Positions 46,871 through 60,116 of a stretch of DNA of 64,000 nucleotides are shown in pieces. A program made the translations under genes and the position numbers. The notes beneath the pieces were generated by a model. That model did not search any database. It saw only the letters and a list, made by a program, of their open reading frames with translations, and was not told the origin of the DNA. The stretch is taken from assembly GCA_021209875.1 (NCBI GenBank), contig JAGYVD010000001.1, forward strand, positions 2,790,001 through 2,854,000, written 5' to 3'. Every line of letters begins with the position of its first letter. Position 1 is the first letter of the stretch. This DNA is from Rosellinia necatrix. Taxonomy: Eukaryota > Ascomycota > Sordariomycetes > Xylariales > Xylariaceae.

Positions 46871-47611
46871 ATGGCAGAGCCGCCGCCGCCACCACCGCCC
46901 TTCGACCCCACGGCTGCAGACAACGACGACGACGGGTGTCCGTTCTGCGGGATCGCAGCGGCGTACGCGCCGTTCCCGGCGCGGCGGCCGCCGGTGGCCG
47001 GCTCGGCGGCGGTGGACCCGGGGAAGGTGGCGCCGGCGCCGGCGTCGTACGTGGTGCTGTCGACGCGGCGGGTGGTGGCGTTCCTGGACATCATGCCGCT
47101 GTCGCGCGGGCACCTGCTGCTGTGCCCGCGGCGGCACCGGGCCAAGCTGTCCGACGTGACGCCGCGCGAGGCCGCGCGGCTCGGCGCCTGGCTGCGCGTG
47201 CTCTCGCGCGCCCTGGCCCGCGCCACCGGCGTCCACGACTGGAACGTGGTGCAGAACAACGGCGCCGCCGCCGCCCAGGTCGTCGCCCACGTCCACTACC
47301 ACCTCATCCCCCGCCCCGAGATCCGCGCCAGCGGCCGCCTGCGCGAGAGCTTCACCATGTTCGGCCGCGGCCGCCGTGAGGACCTCGACGACGACGACGC
47401 CGCCCTGCTCGCCGCGCGCCTGAGGGCCGACATCGCCGCCGTGTTGCTGGAGGAGGAGGAAGAGGAGGAGGAGGAGGAGGGAGGCGATGGTGGTGATGAT
47501 GATGATGATGATGATGATGATAATGGGGAAGAGGAGGAGAAGGGAAAGGGTGGAAGTGAGGGCGAGGGCGAGAAAGGGGTGGGGGAGGTCGCGCGGAAGG
47601 CGAAATTATAA
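46871..47611 (+). CDS. HIT-domain nucleotide-binding protein
   Basis: A single exon of 246 residues with very high GC and almost only G or C at third positions in the first 190 codons. CPFCGIA (about residue 24) is followed by VVAFLDIMPLSRGHLLLCPRRH, then NVVQNNGAAAAQVVAHVHYHLIPRP with the HxHxHxx histidine triad at about residue 140. HIT proteins hydrolyse nucleotide phosphoramidates or dinucleoside polyphosphates. The N-terminus is a proline run. The C-terminus is an acidic tail of Glu then Asp runs encoded by GAG/GAA and GAT repeats (47451-47550), followed by a Gly/Lys/Glu stretch. The tail is unusual for the family and prone to length change. Confidence 0.88.
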   Translation: MAEPPPPPPPFDPTAADNDDDGCPFCGIAAAYAPFPARRPPVAGSAAVDPGKVAPAPASYVVLSTRRVVAFLDIMPLSRGHLLLCPRRHRAKLSDVTPREAARLGAWLRVLSRALARATGVHDWNVVQNNGAAAAQVVAHVHYHLIPRPEIRASGRLRESFTMFGRGRREDLDDDDAALLAARLRADIAAVLLEEEEEEEEEEGGDGGDDDDDDDDDNGEEEEKGKGGSEGEGEKGVGEVARKAKL

Positions 47612-47788
47612 CATCCGAGGGAAAGCGATGGCATGAAGCTCGTCGTCGTCGCTCTATGATGCGCGAAGAATGGATCTTGGGCCTCGAGACCGCCTCGTTT
47701 GCTACCGGGCTGCCATTGACGGTTTTTTCTATTTATTTACATGCGTCGTCGTGGTAGCTCGGGCCATGGCTAATTCTAATTCTACGTT

Positions 47789-48825
47789 CTACTTGTCGTC
47801 GCCGAAGAAGACCCTGACGGGAAGCCAGGAATCACCACAGACCTTGAAGCGGCCCTCAAGACTCGATAGCTTGGCTAGCTCCTCGTCCGTCAGCGCCCAG
47901 CCGTCCAGGGCGAAGTTCCCCGCGATGCGCTCAGGGGTCACCGATTTCGGGATCACGTCCCAGCCGCTCTGGATGCCCCACTGCAGGAGGCACTGCTGCG
48001 GCGTCTTGCCCTTCGTCTCCGCGATCTCGAGCAGCGTCCGGTCCTTGTACAGGGGCGAGTCGGTGCTGCCGAGGCACGAGTAGCCCGTGCAGTGGATGCC
48101 CTTCTCCTTGCAGTAAGCGACAAGCTTCGGCGACGGGTTGTTGGGGTGGAGTTCGATCTGGTTAACGGATGGTTTGACCTAAAGCTCCGTCAGCTTTTTT
48201 CAACACTACCCTTACCTGCTGCGGCGTTCCTAGGGGCGGGGTCGAGTCACATACCTTGCAAGAGGGATCATTCAGCAGTTTCTCTAGGTTGGTGATGCCG
48301 AAGTTGGAGACGCCGATATTGCGGACCTTGCCCGTGCCGAGCAGCTTCTGCAGCTCGCGCCAGGTATCGACGAAGTCCCAATCATCGTAGTGCTGTTTCC
48401 GGTCGTCCGGGCGAGTCGAGCTGGGCCAGTGCATGAGGTACAGGTCGACGTAGTCCATGCCCAGGTTCGCCAGGGAGGCGTCGATGCCCTCGGCCACGCG
48501 CTTGTGCCACGGGTTGTCGAGCTTGGTCGTGATCCAGATCCGCTCGCGGGGCACCCCCGACGCCCGCACGCCCTCGCCCACCTCCCGCTCGTTACCGTAG
48601 GCGAAGGCCGTGTCGACGTAGCGGTACCCGGCGTCCAGGGCCGCCTTGACCGCCACGCTCGTCTGGTTCTTGGGCGACTGCCACGTGCCCAGGCCGATGG
48701 CTGGCATCTTGTCTCCCGAGGGGAGAGTATAGGTCTTGCTATTTGCGAGCCGCTGGATTAGGCGATACAGCTCGCGGGATTATTCGCCTCTGGGAGACTT
48801 ACCTGGTGTGTTTCGTGTCTGCCAT
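47789..48825 (-). CDS. Aldo-keto reductase
   Basis: Three exons (48803-48825, 48255-48738, 47789-48178) encode 298 residues. These enzymes reduce carbonyls with NADPH. The 23-nt first exon (MADTKHT) joins to SKTYTLPSGDKMPAIGLGTW. The catalytic tetrad is Asp and Tyr in YVDTAFAYGNE, Lys in ITTKLDN and His in LYLMHWPSS. IGVSNFG and VNQIELHP follow, and IPKSVTPERIAGN is the NADPH phosphate-binding loop near the C-terminus. The introns at 48739-48802 and 48179-48254 are GT-AG and keep the frame. Length and motifs fit the glycerol dehydrogenase/xylose reductase-like group; the physiological substrate cannot be told. It is convergent with the HIT gene, whose stop is 177 bp away. Confidence 0.9.
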
Positions 48826-51176
<2,351 letters not shown>

Positions 51177-51551
51177 CTAGCTCTTTCGATGCGCCTCGTA
51201 GGCCTTGACGGCAGCCTCGAGCTCGGCGAGGCTCGAGCGGTCGGCATACGCGTCCATGATAGCCTCTGACTGCCGCCGAGAAGCGGCTTGTGCCTCGGCG
51301 TTCTGGTACTGCTGCTGCTCCTGGTACTCCTTGTACTTGGCTACCCCGTAGCCTTTCCCCTCGAACTGTTAGCCTGCATGAACTGTGAAATATCGGCCTG
51401 CCCGATGGAAGCACTTACCGATACCTACTACGGCAACCGTTGCCGTAGCAATTTTTTTCTCCAGCCGGCCTGATTTGTACAACGCTGGGAGGTGGCTCGG
51501 GTGGACATGGGATGCGGTCGAGAAGGGACGTGTTGTTGAGCTTGAAGGCAT
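51177..51551 (-). CDS. Small single-span membrane protein, two exons
   Basis: Exons 51419-51551 and 51177-51352 give 102 residues. The N-terminus (MPSSSTTRPFSTASHVHPS) is Ser/Thr-rich with few acidic residues and might be a mitochondrial presequence. After LYKSGRLEKK comes one hydrophobic segment formed across the intron (IATATVAVVGIGYGVA). The C-terminal half is a charged, Ala/Glu/Gln-rich helix (EYQEQQQYQNAEAQAASRR ... LAELEAAVKAYE), a likely coiled coil. The intron (51353-51418) is GTAAGT...GAAAG with branch point GCTAAC; using this acceptor rather than the nearer AACAG restores a smooth helix. I do not recognise a named family. Probable fungal-specific membrane protein, perhaps mitochondrial (inference). 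Confidence 0.68.
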
Positions 51552-54067
51552 ATTGATGTTTGCTCCCGTAAAGAGAGAGGTGATAGATAGGGCAGCAGTA
51601 CAGGTTGTATCAGTGGCTGTCGTAGTCCGTAATATGTTGTTGGGTTGGAGCTTCTCTGGGTATGATGGGTTTCGTATGAAGGCAAGGTACGTAATTTGAG
51701 AGAGAGATGGACTAGTTAACTAGTCGTTGATATGAAGCTAATTATAAGTCTAGGGCAAAGGATGACAAGTTTGGAATGGTTAGCACCCGAGTGAGAGAGG
51801 AGAGAGGAGAGAGGGGAGAGGGGAGAGGGTCGGGGACTGGAGAAGTTATAAACTAACTACCTAGGTAGTTATTCACAATACGATATAGTGAAGGGGTTCC
51901 CCGAAACCACCATTCGATGTTACCTTATGACTCCTTGTTATTTTCCTACGCAGCACAAGGCCACTCCGGGACAACGGAAGGTTTGGGCATCGAATGGTAC
52001 AAGCAGGCATCAGGAGGGTGAATGAGCATGAGCCGAGCTCTTACGATGCGACATGTGGGGGGGTTTGGCGCATATGCATCATGCGGGGACTCCAGCTTTT
52101 AGTGCGCCATGGCGGAGTGCAGCCTGTCAGGCAGGCCCCTAAATCTCATCTCTTACCTACCTAAGGTACCAAGTTACCTACACTACGTGCGTGCCTACCT
52201 GCACTTACTGGAGGTCCTACCTAATCTAGTACCTAATGTAAAGTGGACCGCCCTGAGGGACCGCCCTGAGGAACCGCCCTGGGTAACTACCTAGGTAGCC
52301 ACCTAAATACTTAGGTAGTAGGTAACGAAGGTGGTATGTACGCACGCAAGTAACTACTTAATTTGTTGATCCGCACTAGGGCTCTTCTACCTTTCTTCTT
52401 CTTCATGGGATATCATTCTACTAGTCCGGTCACTCATTCCACGTTGTGATCTGCTAGCTCACTCCAGCGTTGTATCATGATAAAGGCAGAACAAGATTCG
52501 GAGTGTTGCATTGCATCGCATCGCCCTTGTTGAACATCATCGGTCGGATCTACGCTCCCCCTTCCCCTCAAAAGTCATCAAACGAGTAGGGCAGGAAAGC
52601 GGCAAGGATCATAGGATAGACGCTGAGACTGTTTCGAACCAAAGCCGCCGCCACCGCCGCCATCACTCTCGCCCTCTCACCTGCGACCCGTTAGTCTTGG
52701 TTGCGGTATTTTAAGCCCAATATGTGCGGGAGGAAGGGAGGGCGGCTGGCCCGGCTGGCCAACGTCGAGGCATTTCTGACCACCAATTGACTCCCGGTCG
52801 TCTGTCACGGCATTCAGCCCGCGTGGCACAGCATCGTCTCGGGGCATGAGATAGCGATTTCTCTGCCTGTACCCGATTTTGGATTTTGTCATTGGTTATT
52901 TTCTGCCGTCATGAGAAGGGAACGCTAGATCTGGGACAACGGCCGACTGTCAGGGTAGGACGACGCCCGGGTAGATCCCGGCTAGGCAATGCCCCAGATA
53001 TATATATATATATATATGTTCATACCTCCAGCGCATACATATACTTACCTCCTGCACATACTTCACCGCTTGCAAGTGGACTTGCCTCGGCCGGTTGTGC
53101 CTTACACTACCTACCTAGGTAGGTAGTTCACACGTATGTATTCATTACTTCTTGCCGCGGTTGGACCTGGCTCAGGTGTCTCGCTTACCTGCCTTATATG
53201 TTGCCGGTGTTATCTCCTGTATCTCCAAGCGTTGCAGAAGCGAGTTGGGTAGCGATCTGTCAGCCATGTTAACTTGCATGGTCCAATCACGTTCCAACTA
53301 GCGGACGGCGATAAACAAGGCATTCCTTCACCCTCTGCTATACTTGTATATTAATCCAAAGGAGAAGAAACAAGATATAGGTAAAACAAGAAGCGGGAAC
53401 GCTGCATACTTACACAGTATTACACTCCCCCACACCCCGCAAAGATATATGGTAGAAGGTGCATGTCTAGACTGGCCAGATCCCGGGGTGCGCGCCATTT
53501 AACCTCTCAACTCGGCGTTTTAGAAATGCACATGGGAATTATGTAGGCAGCCAGGTTGAACAACGGTTACATTTGGCGTCGCGCCGAGCGCTCTAGTCAT
53601 ACAGGAGCAGGCCGGCGACCATGCGGAAGACCACGCGTCGAATATTCTTTGCGCCTTTTTTTTTTCTTTTGTTCTACCGATTACCCTCGCACAGATCTTG
53701 GCACTCGCTCGGAAAGACATGCTGTATGCCCATCTCTCGCATGGCTTGTAACTTTGTTGAAAAAACAACAACAGTGCGCAAAAAAAAAAAAAAAAAGGGG
53801 AGGGGACATCTCAATCCTGGCAGACGTCAGTGATATATCATCCTTTTCGTATCTCACCCAGCTGTTTACCTATTCGCTGCCGACCTTAGTCTTATCAACT
53901 TGCTTGCCTATCTCGTTGGCATCTGAATGCAATCCGTTGTTGGCAACAAGCATTCTAAGGCCAATAATTGTGTCACTAATCGGATCCAGTGCTTCACAGG
54001 ACTGATTGTATATGTGTTGTGGAATGATATATACTGTCAAGCACCTAAAACAGTTAGGCACAAATGC
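51552..54067. other. Intergenic region, 2.5 kb
   Basis: No gene was recognised. It holds a purine microsatellite (51790-51830, GAGAGAGG units), a dense cluster of TACCTA/TAGGTA motifs (52150-52325), a GGACCGCCCTGAGG near-repeat (52247-52282), TA repeats (53000-53016), a TACCTACCTAGGTAGGTAG palindrome (53109-53127) and a long poly-A run (53780-53796). Short frames such as 53556-54005 have no family features. Confidence 0.45.
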
Positions 54068-54169
54068 GTCTTCGTGGCTCAGTTGGCTAGAGCGTTGGTC
54101 TCATATTCGTATGATCCAATCTTAGATTGGGCTATCCAAAGGTCGTGAGTTCGAGCCTCACCGAGGACA
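54068..54169 (+). tRNA. tRNA-Met (CAT), intron-containing
   Basis: Acceptor GTCTTCG pairs with CGAGGAC (one G:T pair). The D arm is GCTC...GAGC, the anticodon stem TTGGT/TCCAA has loop CTCATAA, and the T arm GTGAG TTCGAGC CTCAC is canonical. Anticodon CAT is at 54102-54104. A 28-nt intron (54106-54133) follows the base 3' of the anticodon, the standard nuclear position. The stem resembles elongator methionine tRNA (GTTGGTCTCATAATCCAAAGG with the intron removed), not the initiator. A TATTTTT terminator lies just downstream at 54171-54177. Confidence 0.92.
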
Positions 54170-54170
54170 C

Positions 54171-54177
54171 TATTTTT
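54171..54177 (+). terminator. RNA polymerase III terminator of tRNA-Met
   Basis: A run of five T residues directly after the tRNA 3' end, the usual Pol III stop signal. Confidence 0.7.
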
Positions 54178-54723
54178 AAAAGCTTGCCCAAATTTTCCTC
54201 AGTTCTGCTGTCTCCACCTTTTTTTTTTTTTCCTCTTTCTACTTTCCTCTCGCTTCCGGAATTCGGTGTGGAGGCGAGGGGAACTTAGTATACGTGTGTG
54301 TGTGTGTGTATGTGTATGTGTGTGCGGGGGGTTTAGTATACACCCCTAATAGGGGACGCGAGGCAAGATTACGGTCCGCGTACATGCCCTGAAAATCATT
54401 CAAGACCCATCAATAGTGCCCAAATACTGGCGCATGCCTCTTGATTCTCTACACTTATCATGAAATGAATGATGAAATACGTCAAAAATGTTTTTTGCAT
54501 TGTCTAGATTGCCCCGAACTAACCTAGCATCCCGCATTTTCGGGCCATGCCAAACCCCTCGGTCCGGGATATCACGCGCTTGGATATCAGGTCTTTTGCT
54601 TCTTCCCTACACTCTCTGAGAGTTTACTTGAGCTGCATTTCATCAGATGCAATCCCCATTTGCGCGTGGATGCTCTGCACTGCATTTCTAATATTGATAT
54701 TCGGAGCCGGCTGCTTGTGAGGT
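54178..54723. other. Intergenic between tRNA-Met and SEC26
   Basis: Contains a T run (54220-54232), a GT microsatellite (54295-54323) and the 3' flank of SEC26. No gene seen. Confidence 0.45.
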
Positions 54724-57700
54724 TCAAGTGCTAGTTCCAATTTTATTGAGTCCCTTCAGCGACCCAAGACTCAACGCCAGGCCTTGTGATCTACTTCTTA
54801 TGCGAACAAAGCCTGTGATGGGCCCATCCTCGCCTTCTTTTTCTATGCTCAAGTTGGCCAGCGCATCCTCCCCTATAAGTACGTCAGCATCTCGGTCGAA
54901 ACAAGGGAAACGAGGGGTGACATACCAAATACACTTCTTGCGTACAAGTTGGCACTCAAGAACTGACAATCACCCTTCATGCTGGCCTCGGGTGTCAAGC
55001 AGTTCATATTCGTGCAGGCCATCAGTTGCTCTAAGAATTCGCGGAGGGATTTGGCTTTGCTATTAATATTAACTTTGTTCTCCCATTCGAATTCGGTCCA
55101 CATTGTCCGGAATTGCGTTTCTGTGCATGTAGCAGGCTGGATGTAGTCCATAATATCGACATGGAGATCGTTAAGAATGACAACGTTGGTGTCCGTACTA
55201 TGGGCACCATCGTAAACTACATTGCCGAAGATGACGCCTGTGTCGGTTGATGAAACTTTGATAGTGCACTGCACATTGTGGAAATCATGCGGGCCTAGGT
55301 TCTGGGTGGTTGGTCGCTCTACGACCTTGAGGTCACCCAGAGTAGCAAACTCGACGGAAAGATTCTGCAAGGTCTCGGTCGTTTGGTTGACTAGGAGGAC
55401 GTCCAGGACGATATCGAATTGGTGTACTTTGACGTAGGCTTCGGCATAAACAGGATCGGAGAAACCGGTAAGTTGAACAACGCGGCTGAGCTTCGATGTC
55501 AGATCCTCAGACGTAGCCTCGCCACCGGTCGCCCTCTCGAGGTCCAATTCAATCTCATCGGCCCCTTCTCCATGGTTCTTCTTCGAGAGCTGGCGGATCT
55601 GGACGACGTCATCTACCTGGATCGCCGTCTTCGCCTTCTCGGAAGCCTCCTTCGCCGCTCGTTTCTTTTCCTCGACCTGAACCATAGCCCGGAAGGCTTT
55701 TCGGGTGTCGTCGAGGAAGACAGATTCGAGCTGCTTATTCTCGGAAAATTCGGCCAATGACCGCACGCAGGACATTATTCTGTCGATGGAATCCTCGTCG
55801 ATGGGCGCCTTGACGAATTGAGATTGGCCGACGCGGATAATAGAGATCATGATCAACATGGCCTCGGCCTTCAGGGCGTTTGTTCGCGCTTTGTCCGACG
55901 AAATCTCGGCGTGGCGCATAACTAGCTTGGTCAGCGTGGCGGAGAGGACGGTTGCCAAATAATAATCTCCATCAAGGATCAGTTGTCGCAATGGGGGTTT
56001 CTGCGCCGCCTTGACGGCCTCCAGTCTTGCGGCGGTAGCGGAAGCGCTCGTTAGAGCTGTCTCGGTAGCGTAAGTGCCATCCGCCAAGACTCGCCGTGAG
56101 CCGGAAGGCTGCGCGGGTTTGGAGTGACCATTCACTTGCTCCTGTTCTTGTTCGTTTTGGCCGTCGACGTTATCGAGTAGACGCTGTTCCGATGCGAGAA
56201 TCGGTATCTCGCCCAGGCTCGCGCGGATTTTCCTCCAGGCGTCCCTAATATCGCTTTCCTCGAGAGAATACTCGCCAACAATCCAGACGATCCCACGGTA
56301 GACCTTACCTGCCCGGACCTCGCTGAGAGTATCGACCAATCGTGCCACAATCGAGGGTCGCAATTTGGGGAACTTTTCGACAACCTCCTTTACGAAGCTG
56401 ATGACATCCACGGCGGATGTGTTGCTAAAGTCCGCAATGAAATCCATGAGCAGATCGACAACACTGGCCGCCACCTCGGAAAACTTGATGGCGCATTGGT
56501 GGATGGACTGGATTAGCAGCTGACGGTACTCGGCGTTCTTCTCGTATTCTTGATCGACGGTCTTTGACAATTCTTTCTTAAGCAGCAAAACGACCTCCTC
56601 CACATTCTTGCTGGATACCATGTCCAAGGCAATTCCAAGAGCTTTCCGCCTCACGTCAATATCGGGGCTCGAGAGAACGCGGAGCATTTCCATGATGAGG
56701 TCGTCGAGCACACCCTCGTTCCGCTGGCGGAGTTGGTCCACGCGGTCAAGTACTATGAGCTTCACATTGTTATCTGCCTCCTTGATGCTAAGCTCGATGA
56801 ATTTGGCTGCAGCAGCCTTGACGGCTACAGGGTTGCTAGTAAGGGTTGTCAAGGACGAAGCGGCCTCGTATACGACGGTAGAGGTGTTGGCTGCTAACAG
56901 GTCGAAGATGAGTCTCAGATACCGAGCCTGCTCATGTCAGTTAGAACGCCAAACCTGTCACACGCGACGCTCGCCTACCTTGTTCTGCTGGTTCTGGATG
57001 GCATCTTTGCGAATGAACTCCAACTCGACCAGCTGTAATAGCTCCTCGGCATTCGGGATGCCCTCAAATACGTTGCTCAGATACGCGAGTGTCTTGTCAT
57101 GGTCGATGCTCGAGAGGGCGGCGAAGGCGTTGCGCTTACATGTTGCATCACTCTCTCCGTCGAGGAAGATGGCGATGAGGTCTGAGGCGTCTGGAATAAG
57201 CGAGGGGGAATGTTGGTGAATCGAGGCCACGGCGAAGACAGCATTCTTTCGGACATAGGCATGTCGATGTTCGAGGCACGACCTCGCGGAGGATAGGAGG
57301 GGCTCGATCAGCTCGGGCTCCCGCAGTTTGCAGAGGAAGCGCAAGGTGTTTCCTCGGATGTACTCGTTGGGGTGCTGGAGATCGTTCCGAATGCCGTTGC
57401 TGCACAATGACCTGTTAGCGCCAGGCGGGGGGACTATTTCCGAGCGGCTGGGCTCACCAGACCAGGATCATCTCCTGCTTCAGCTTGCCAGTGGCGTCGA
57501 GCTTGGGGCAGATCTCGTAGTAAAAGTACAGCAGCTTCTTGAGGTGCTTGGACTTGGAGGGCATGACGAATCGAATGATGTGCATGAGGAGCTGGGGCAT
57601 CGGGTCGCCGTTCAGCATGATGGTCAGGATGCGCTTCATGGTGTCGACCTTGGTCTCGTCTGTGCCCTTCTCCAGCTGCGTGCGCAGCTCCGACATGGAG

Positions 57701-57762
57701 GGCACATCGGCGGCATTGTCCTGGTGGACTAAGCTGTACGCATTCTCGAGGAATGTGGTCAT
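54724..57762 (-). CDS. SEC26: COPI coatomer subunit beta (Sec26)
   Basis: Exons 57458-57762, 56979-57399, 54926-56927 and 54724-54872 encode 958 residues, the usual length of beta-COP. It is a structural subunit of the COPI coat that mediates Golgi-to-ER and intra-Golgi transport. The N-terminal half is an adaptin-like helical solenoid ([64 protein letters not shown]). A charged linker (about 550-590) precedes the C-terminal appendage with [40 protein letters not shown] and [17 protein letters not shown]. The last exon supplies [11 protein letters not shown] and [16 protein letters not shown]. All three introns are GT-AG and phase-consistent. The start is the ATG at 57762 ([12 protein letters not shown]). 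Confidence 0.96.
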
Positions 57763-58764
57763 GCTGGGCAACTGCTGCGGTTCTCGACCGCCTCGTCAAT
57801 ACCGGTATCGAGTCTATATACGGCGAAGGAGGGGGGTCGACTAGAGCGGGCGAGAGAAGGCGAGAGATGCGTGGAAGCGGACGTGTGGGAGTGGGAGCCG
57901 GAGCGGAAGCCGAAGCCGAAGCGGAAGCCGAAGCCGAAGCGGTTGTTACGATGGGGATTACGTTGGGAATAGCCAAGGGGCGGGTGCGGTGGTGTCAGTC
58001 GACGGGCGGTGCTGGTCAGGTTCTCATGCGGCGACAGTATGCATCCCAAGGAGTGCCCGACTATTGGTGATGCCGGCGATGCTGGTGGTGGTGCTGGTGG
58101 CACTGGTGGCACTGGTATGGACGGTCGGTGGTCGGAGATCGGTGGTTGGTGGTTGGCGGTTGGTGGTTAGTGGTTGTTCTACAGTCGCAGGTCGGCCTCA
58201 ATTCATGGCCAGGCTGATCCCAATAAATGGTGGTAAGTAACGCCAAATTGTCCACATCGGCCAGCATCTACGTGCATAAGGATAGGATTCCGCACAGAAA
58301 TCTGTCCCTCCTAAACCTCTAAGTTGTGGGGCCGCCCTTCACCAACTAACTGCCTAAGTACTTGCCTAGGCACCTATGCCTCCATGGCGGCAGGTTATAA
58401 TTAAAATATGGGTCGACGCTGCCTGTGGCTGGAGATTTGGTACCTTACCTACCACCTTACCTAACCTCACAATTAGGTAGGTACTAAATTAGCCTTAGCG
58501 ACCCAATCATGTCCACGAGTTGGTAGGTACACGTGTAGGTACTTCGTACCTAGATACCTAGCGCCATGACAGAGTTGAGCCATAGCACCAGCCTCATAGG
58601 CACTATAAATTCCCAAGGTTTTGCTATTTTACATACCTAGTAGGTAGGTACTTTGTAGGTACCTAACACTAAGTTGAAATCATGATTCAGCACACAGTAT
58701 TCATTATGTAGGTATCTGCGTTCTTTAACCTTCAGGCATACAGTGCTCTGTGGACGACGTTGTC
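57763..58764. other. SEC26 upstream region with simple repeats
   Basis: The SEC26 leader and promoter side contains a hexamer-like array of GAAGCC/GAAGCG units (57897-57942), GGT/GCT-rich repeats (58078-58175, unit near GGTGGTTG), then TACCTA/TAGGTA clusters (58340-58370, 58440-58480, 58525-58560, 58635-58665). Frames over the repeats are not genes. The right end is the 3' flank of the rhodopsin-domain gene. Confidence 0.5.
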
Positions 58765-60116
58765 CTAAAACCCCCCCACCCGCCAGCCAATACAGTCGCC
58801 TCCGTCCCTTCCTCTGGTAGATAGCTCAATATCTTGCCGGACCATGATTCCTCGGAGTGGAACATCCGTGCCTTTCCCGTTCGCGGGATCATGGCGCACC
58901 CAACCTTTCGCCTCGACCCGATAATTGGCAGTAAGAGTGGCCGACCTGGCACTGCCCCCATCATCTCCGTACAGCCGCTCAAATGATACTTGGTCAACCC
59001 CAAGCCCGTTCTGATTGAAAAATGGCCTGTGTCTTTTAGGTCTTAAAGTTCTTTTCCCCGGATTGTCCGCCGAGGCTCGAGATCCACTCTTGGTCGCGTC
59101 TCCGTACCGCAGCCTCCGATAGACGGGCACCAACAGGGGGAGACATGCACTGATGATCCCGGCGTAGGTTTCGATAACTGCGGCAACATACGGCAACAAG
59201 GATTGCTCTATCGCCGTCAGCGAGCGACCCTACAAACCCTCGGACGCCACGGAACTTACTGGTGAAATTGGTTGGGCCTTGCTTGAATACAACGCCGAGG
59301 CTGACGGCGCGGAGGAGGCTCGCGGTAGATGCTCTGGTGTGGGTTAATATAGGAATCAGGCATGTTCCAAGCGCTTTCAGCTCTGGCACGAGGGGGCTTA
59401 CATGCTGCCGAGAAAGAATACGGCACAAATTCCAATTTTCCGGGGCCTCGATACCTGCAGTTTAAGAATCTCCAAAATCGGCAATGCCAAGATGGCAAAG
59501 TCAATGATGGAGTTGGCAACCGCCGCGGCGAAGTAGAAAAGAACGAAGTCTAGACAGTGAGTCCCTGGACGAGCCTGTAGCTCTAGATACCAGAAGGCGC
59601 GCAAGGGCCGGCATTGTAAGACGGCCACGATCAGGACGGCTATGGCCCAGGCAATGGAGAGAGCACCTAGGATGGTGCATCCGACTTTCACCCTCCGTGT
59701 GGGGAATATTCTCCAGAGAAGTGCAAGGACTGCAAGTTTCACAAGGGAAGAGCTCAGTCCGTAGAGAAGCTGCGACGCGAAGAGTGCCTATATTCATTCG
59801 TAAGTCTCTGACAGTGCTCCTAGCACAGGTGATGGAACCATACCTTGAACAAGAAGACGATTGTACCCAGGCCCTCAGCTTGAACGAGTTGGTAGTCGCG
59901 GCCTAAACCTCCATCGAACACGGCCGAAATAGCTACGGCGGCGAAAGCATGATGAACGATGAGGGCGGCTAGGACAAGATAATCGTCGAGCCCAAAGGGC
60001 ACTTTGCTCAGCTGTCTCGCCCAAAACCTCAAAGCAACAGCGACAGTTGCGAAGAGTATAAAAATAGAACCACCGGCCGCGCTATTAATATCATTGTTGT
60101 TGTAACCTAACGACAT
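58765..60116 (-). CDS. Fungal rhodopsin-domain integral membrane protein
   Basis: Exons 59844-60116, 59402-59787, 59260-59333 and 58765-59207 encode 391 residues. The first exon has span 1 (IFILFATVAVALRFWAR) and the LDDYLVLAAL segment typical of this family. The following exons give QLLYGLSSSLVKLAVLALLWRIF, VGCTILGALSIAWAIAVLI, the CRPLRAFW motif after span 4, DFVLFYFAAAVANSIIDFAI and a last span LPYVAAVIETYAGIISACLPLLVP. That is seven spans in the Pth11/SAT20-like layout. A hydrophilic 130-residue cytosolic tail follows. Members are fungal-specific and often called GPCR-like; some act in host or surface sensing, but the role here is unknown. Introns are GT-AG and the total is phase-consistent. 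No CFEM domain is present at the N-terminus. Confidence 0.85.

Noticed and set aside
46709..47302. Minus-strand 197-codon frame opposite the HIT gene
   Set aside because: Antisense shadow produced by the very GC-rich coding sequence of the HIT protein.
57434..58112. Frames of Ala/Ser/Gly and Pro repeats upstream of SEC26
   Set aside because: They translate the GAAGCC and GGT simple repeats of the leader; no conserved segment.
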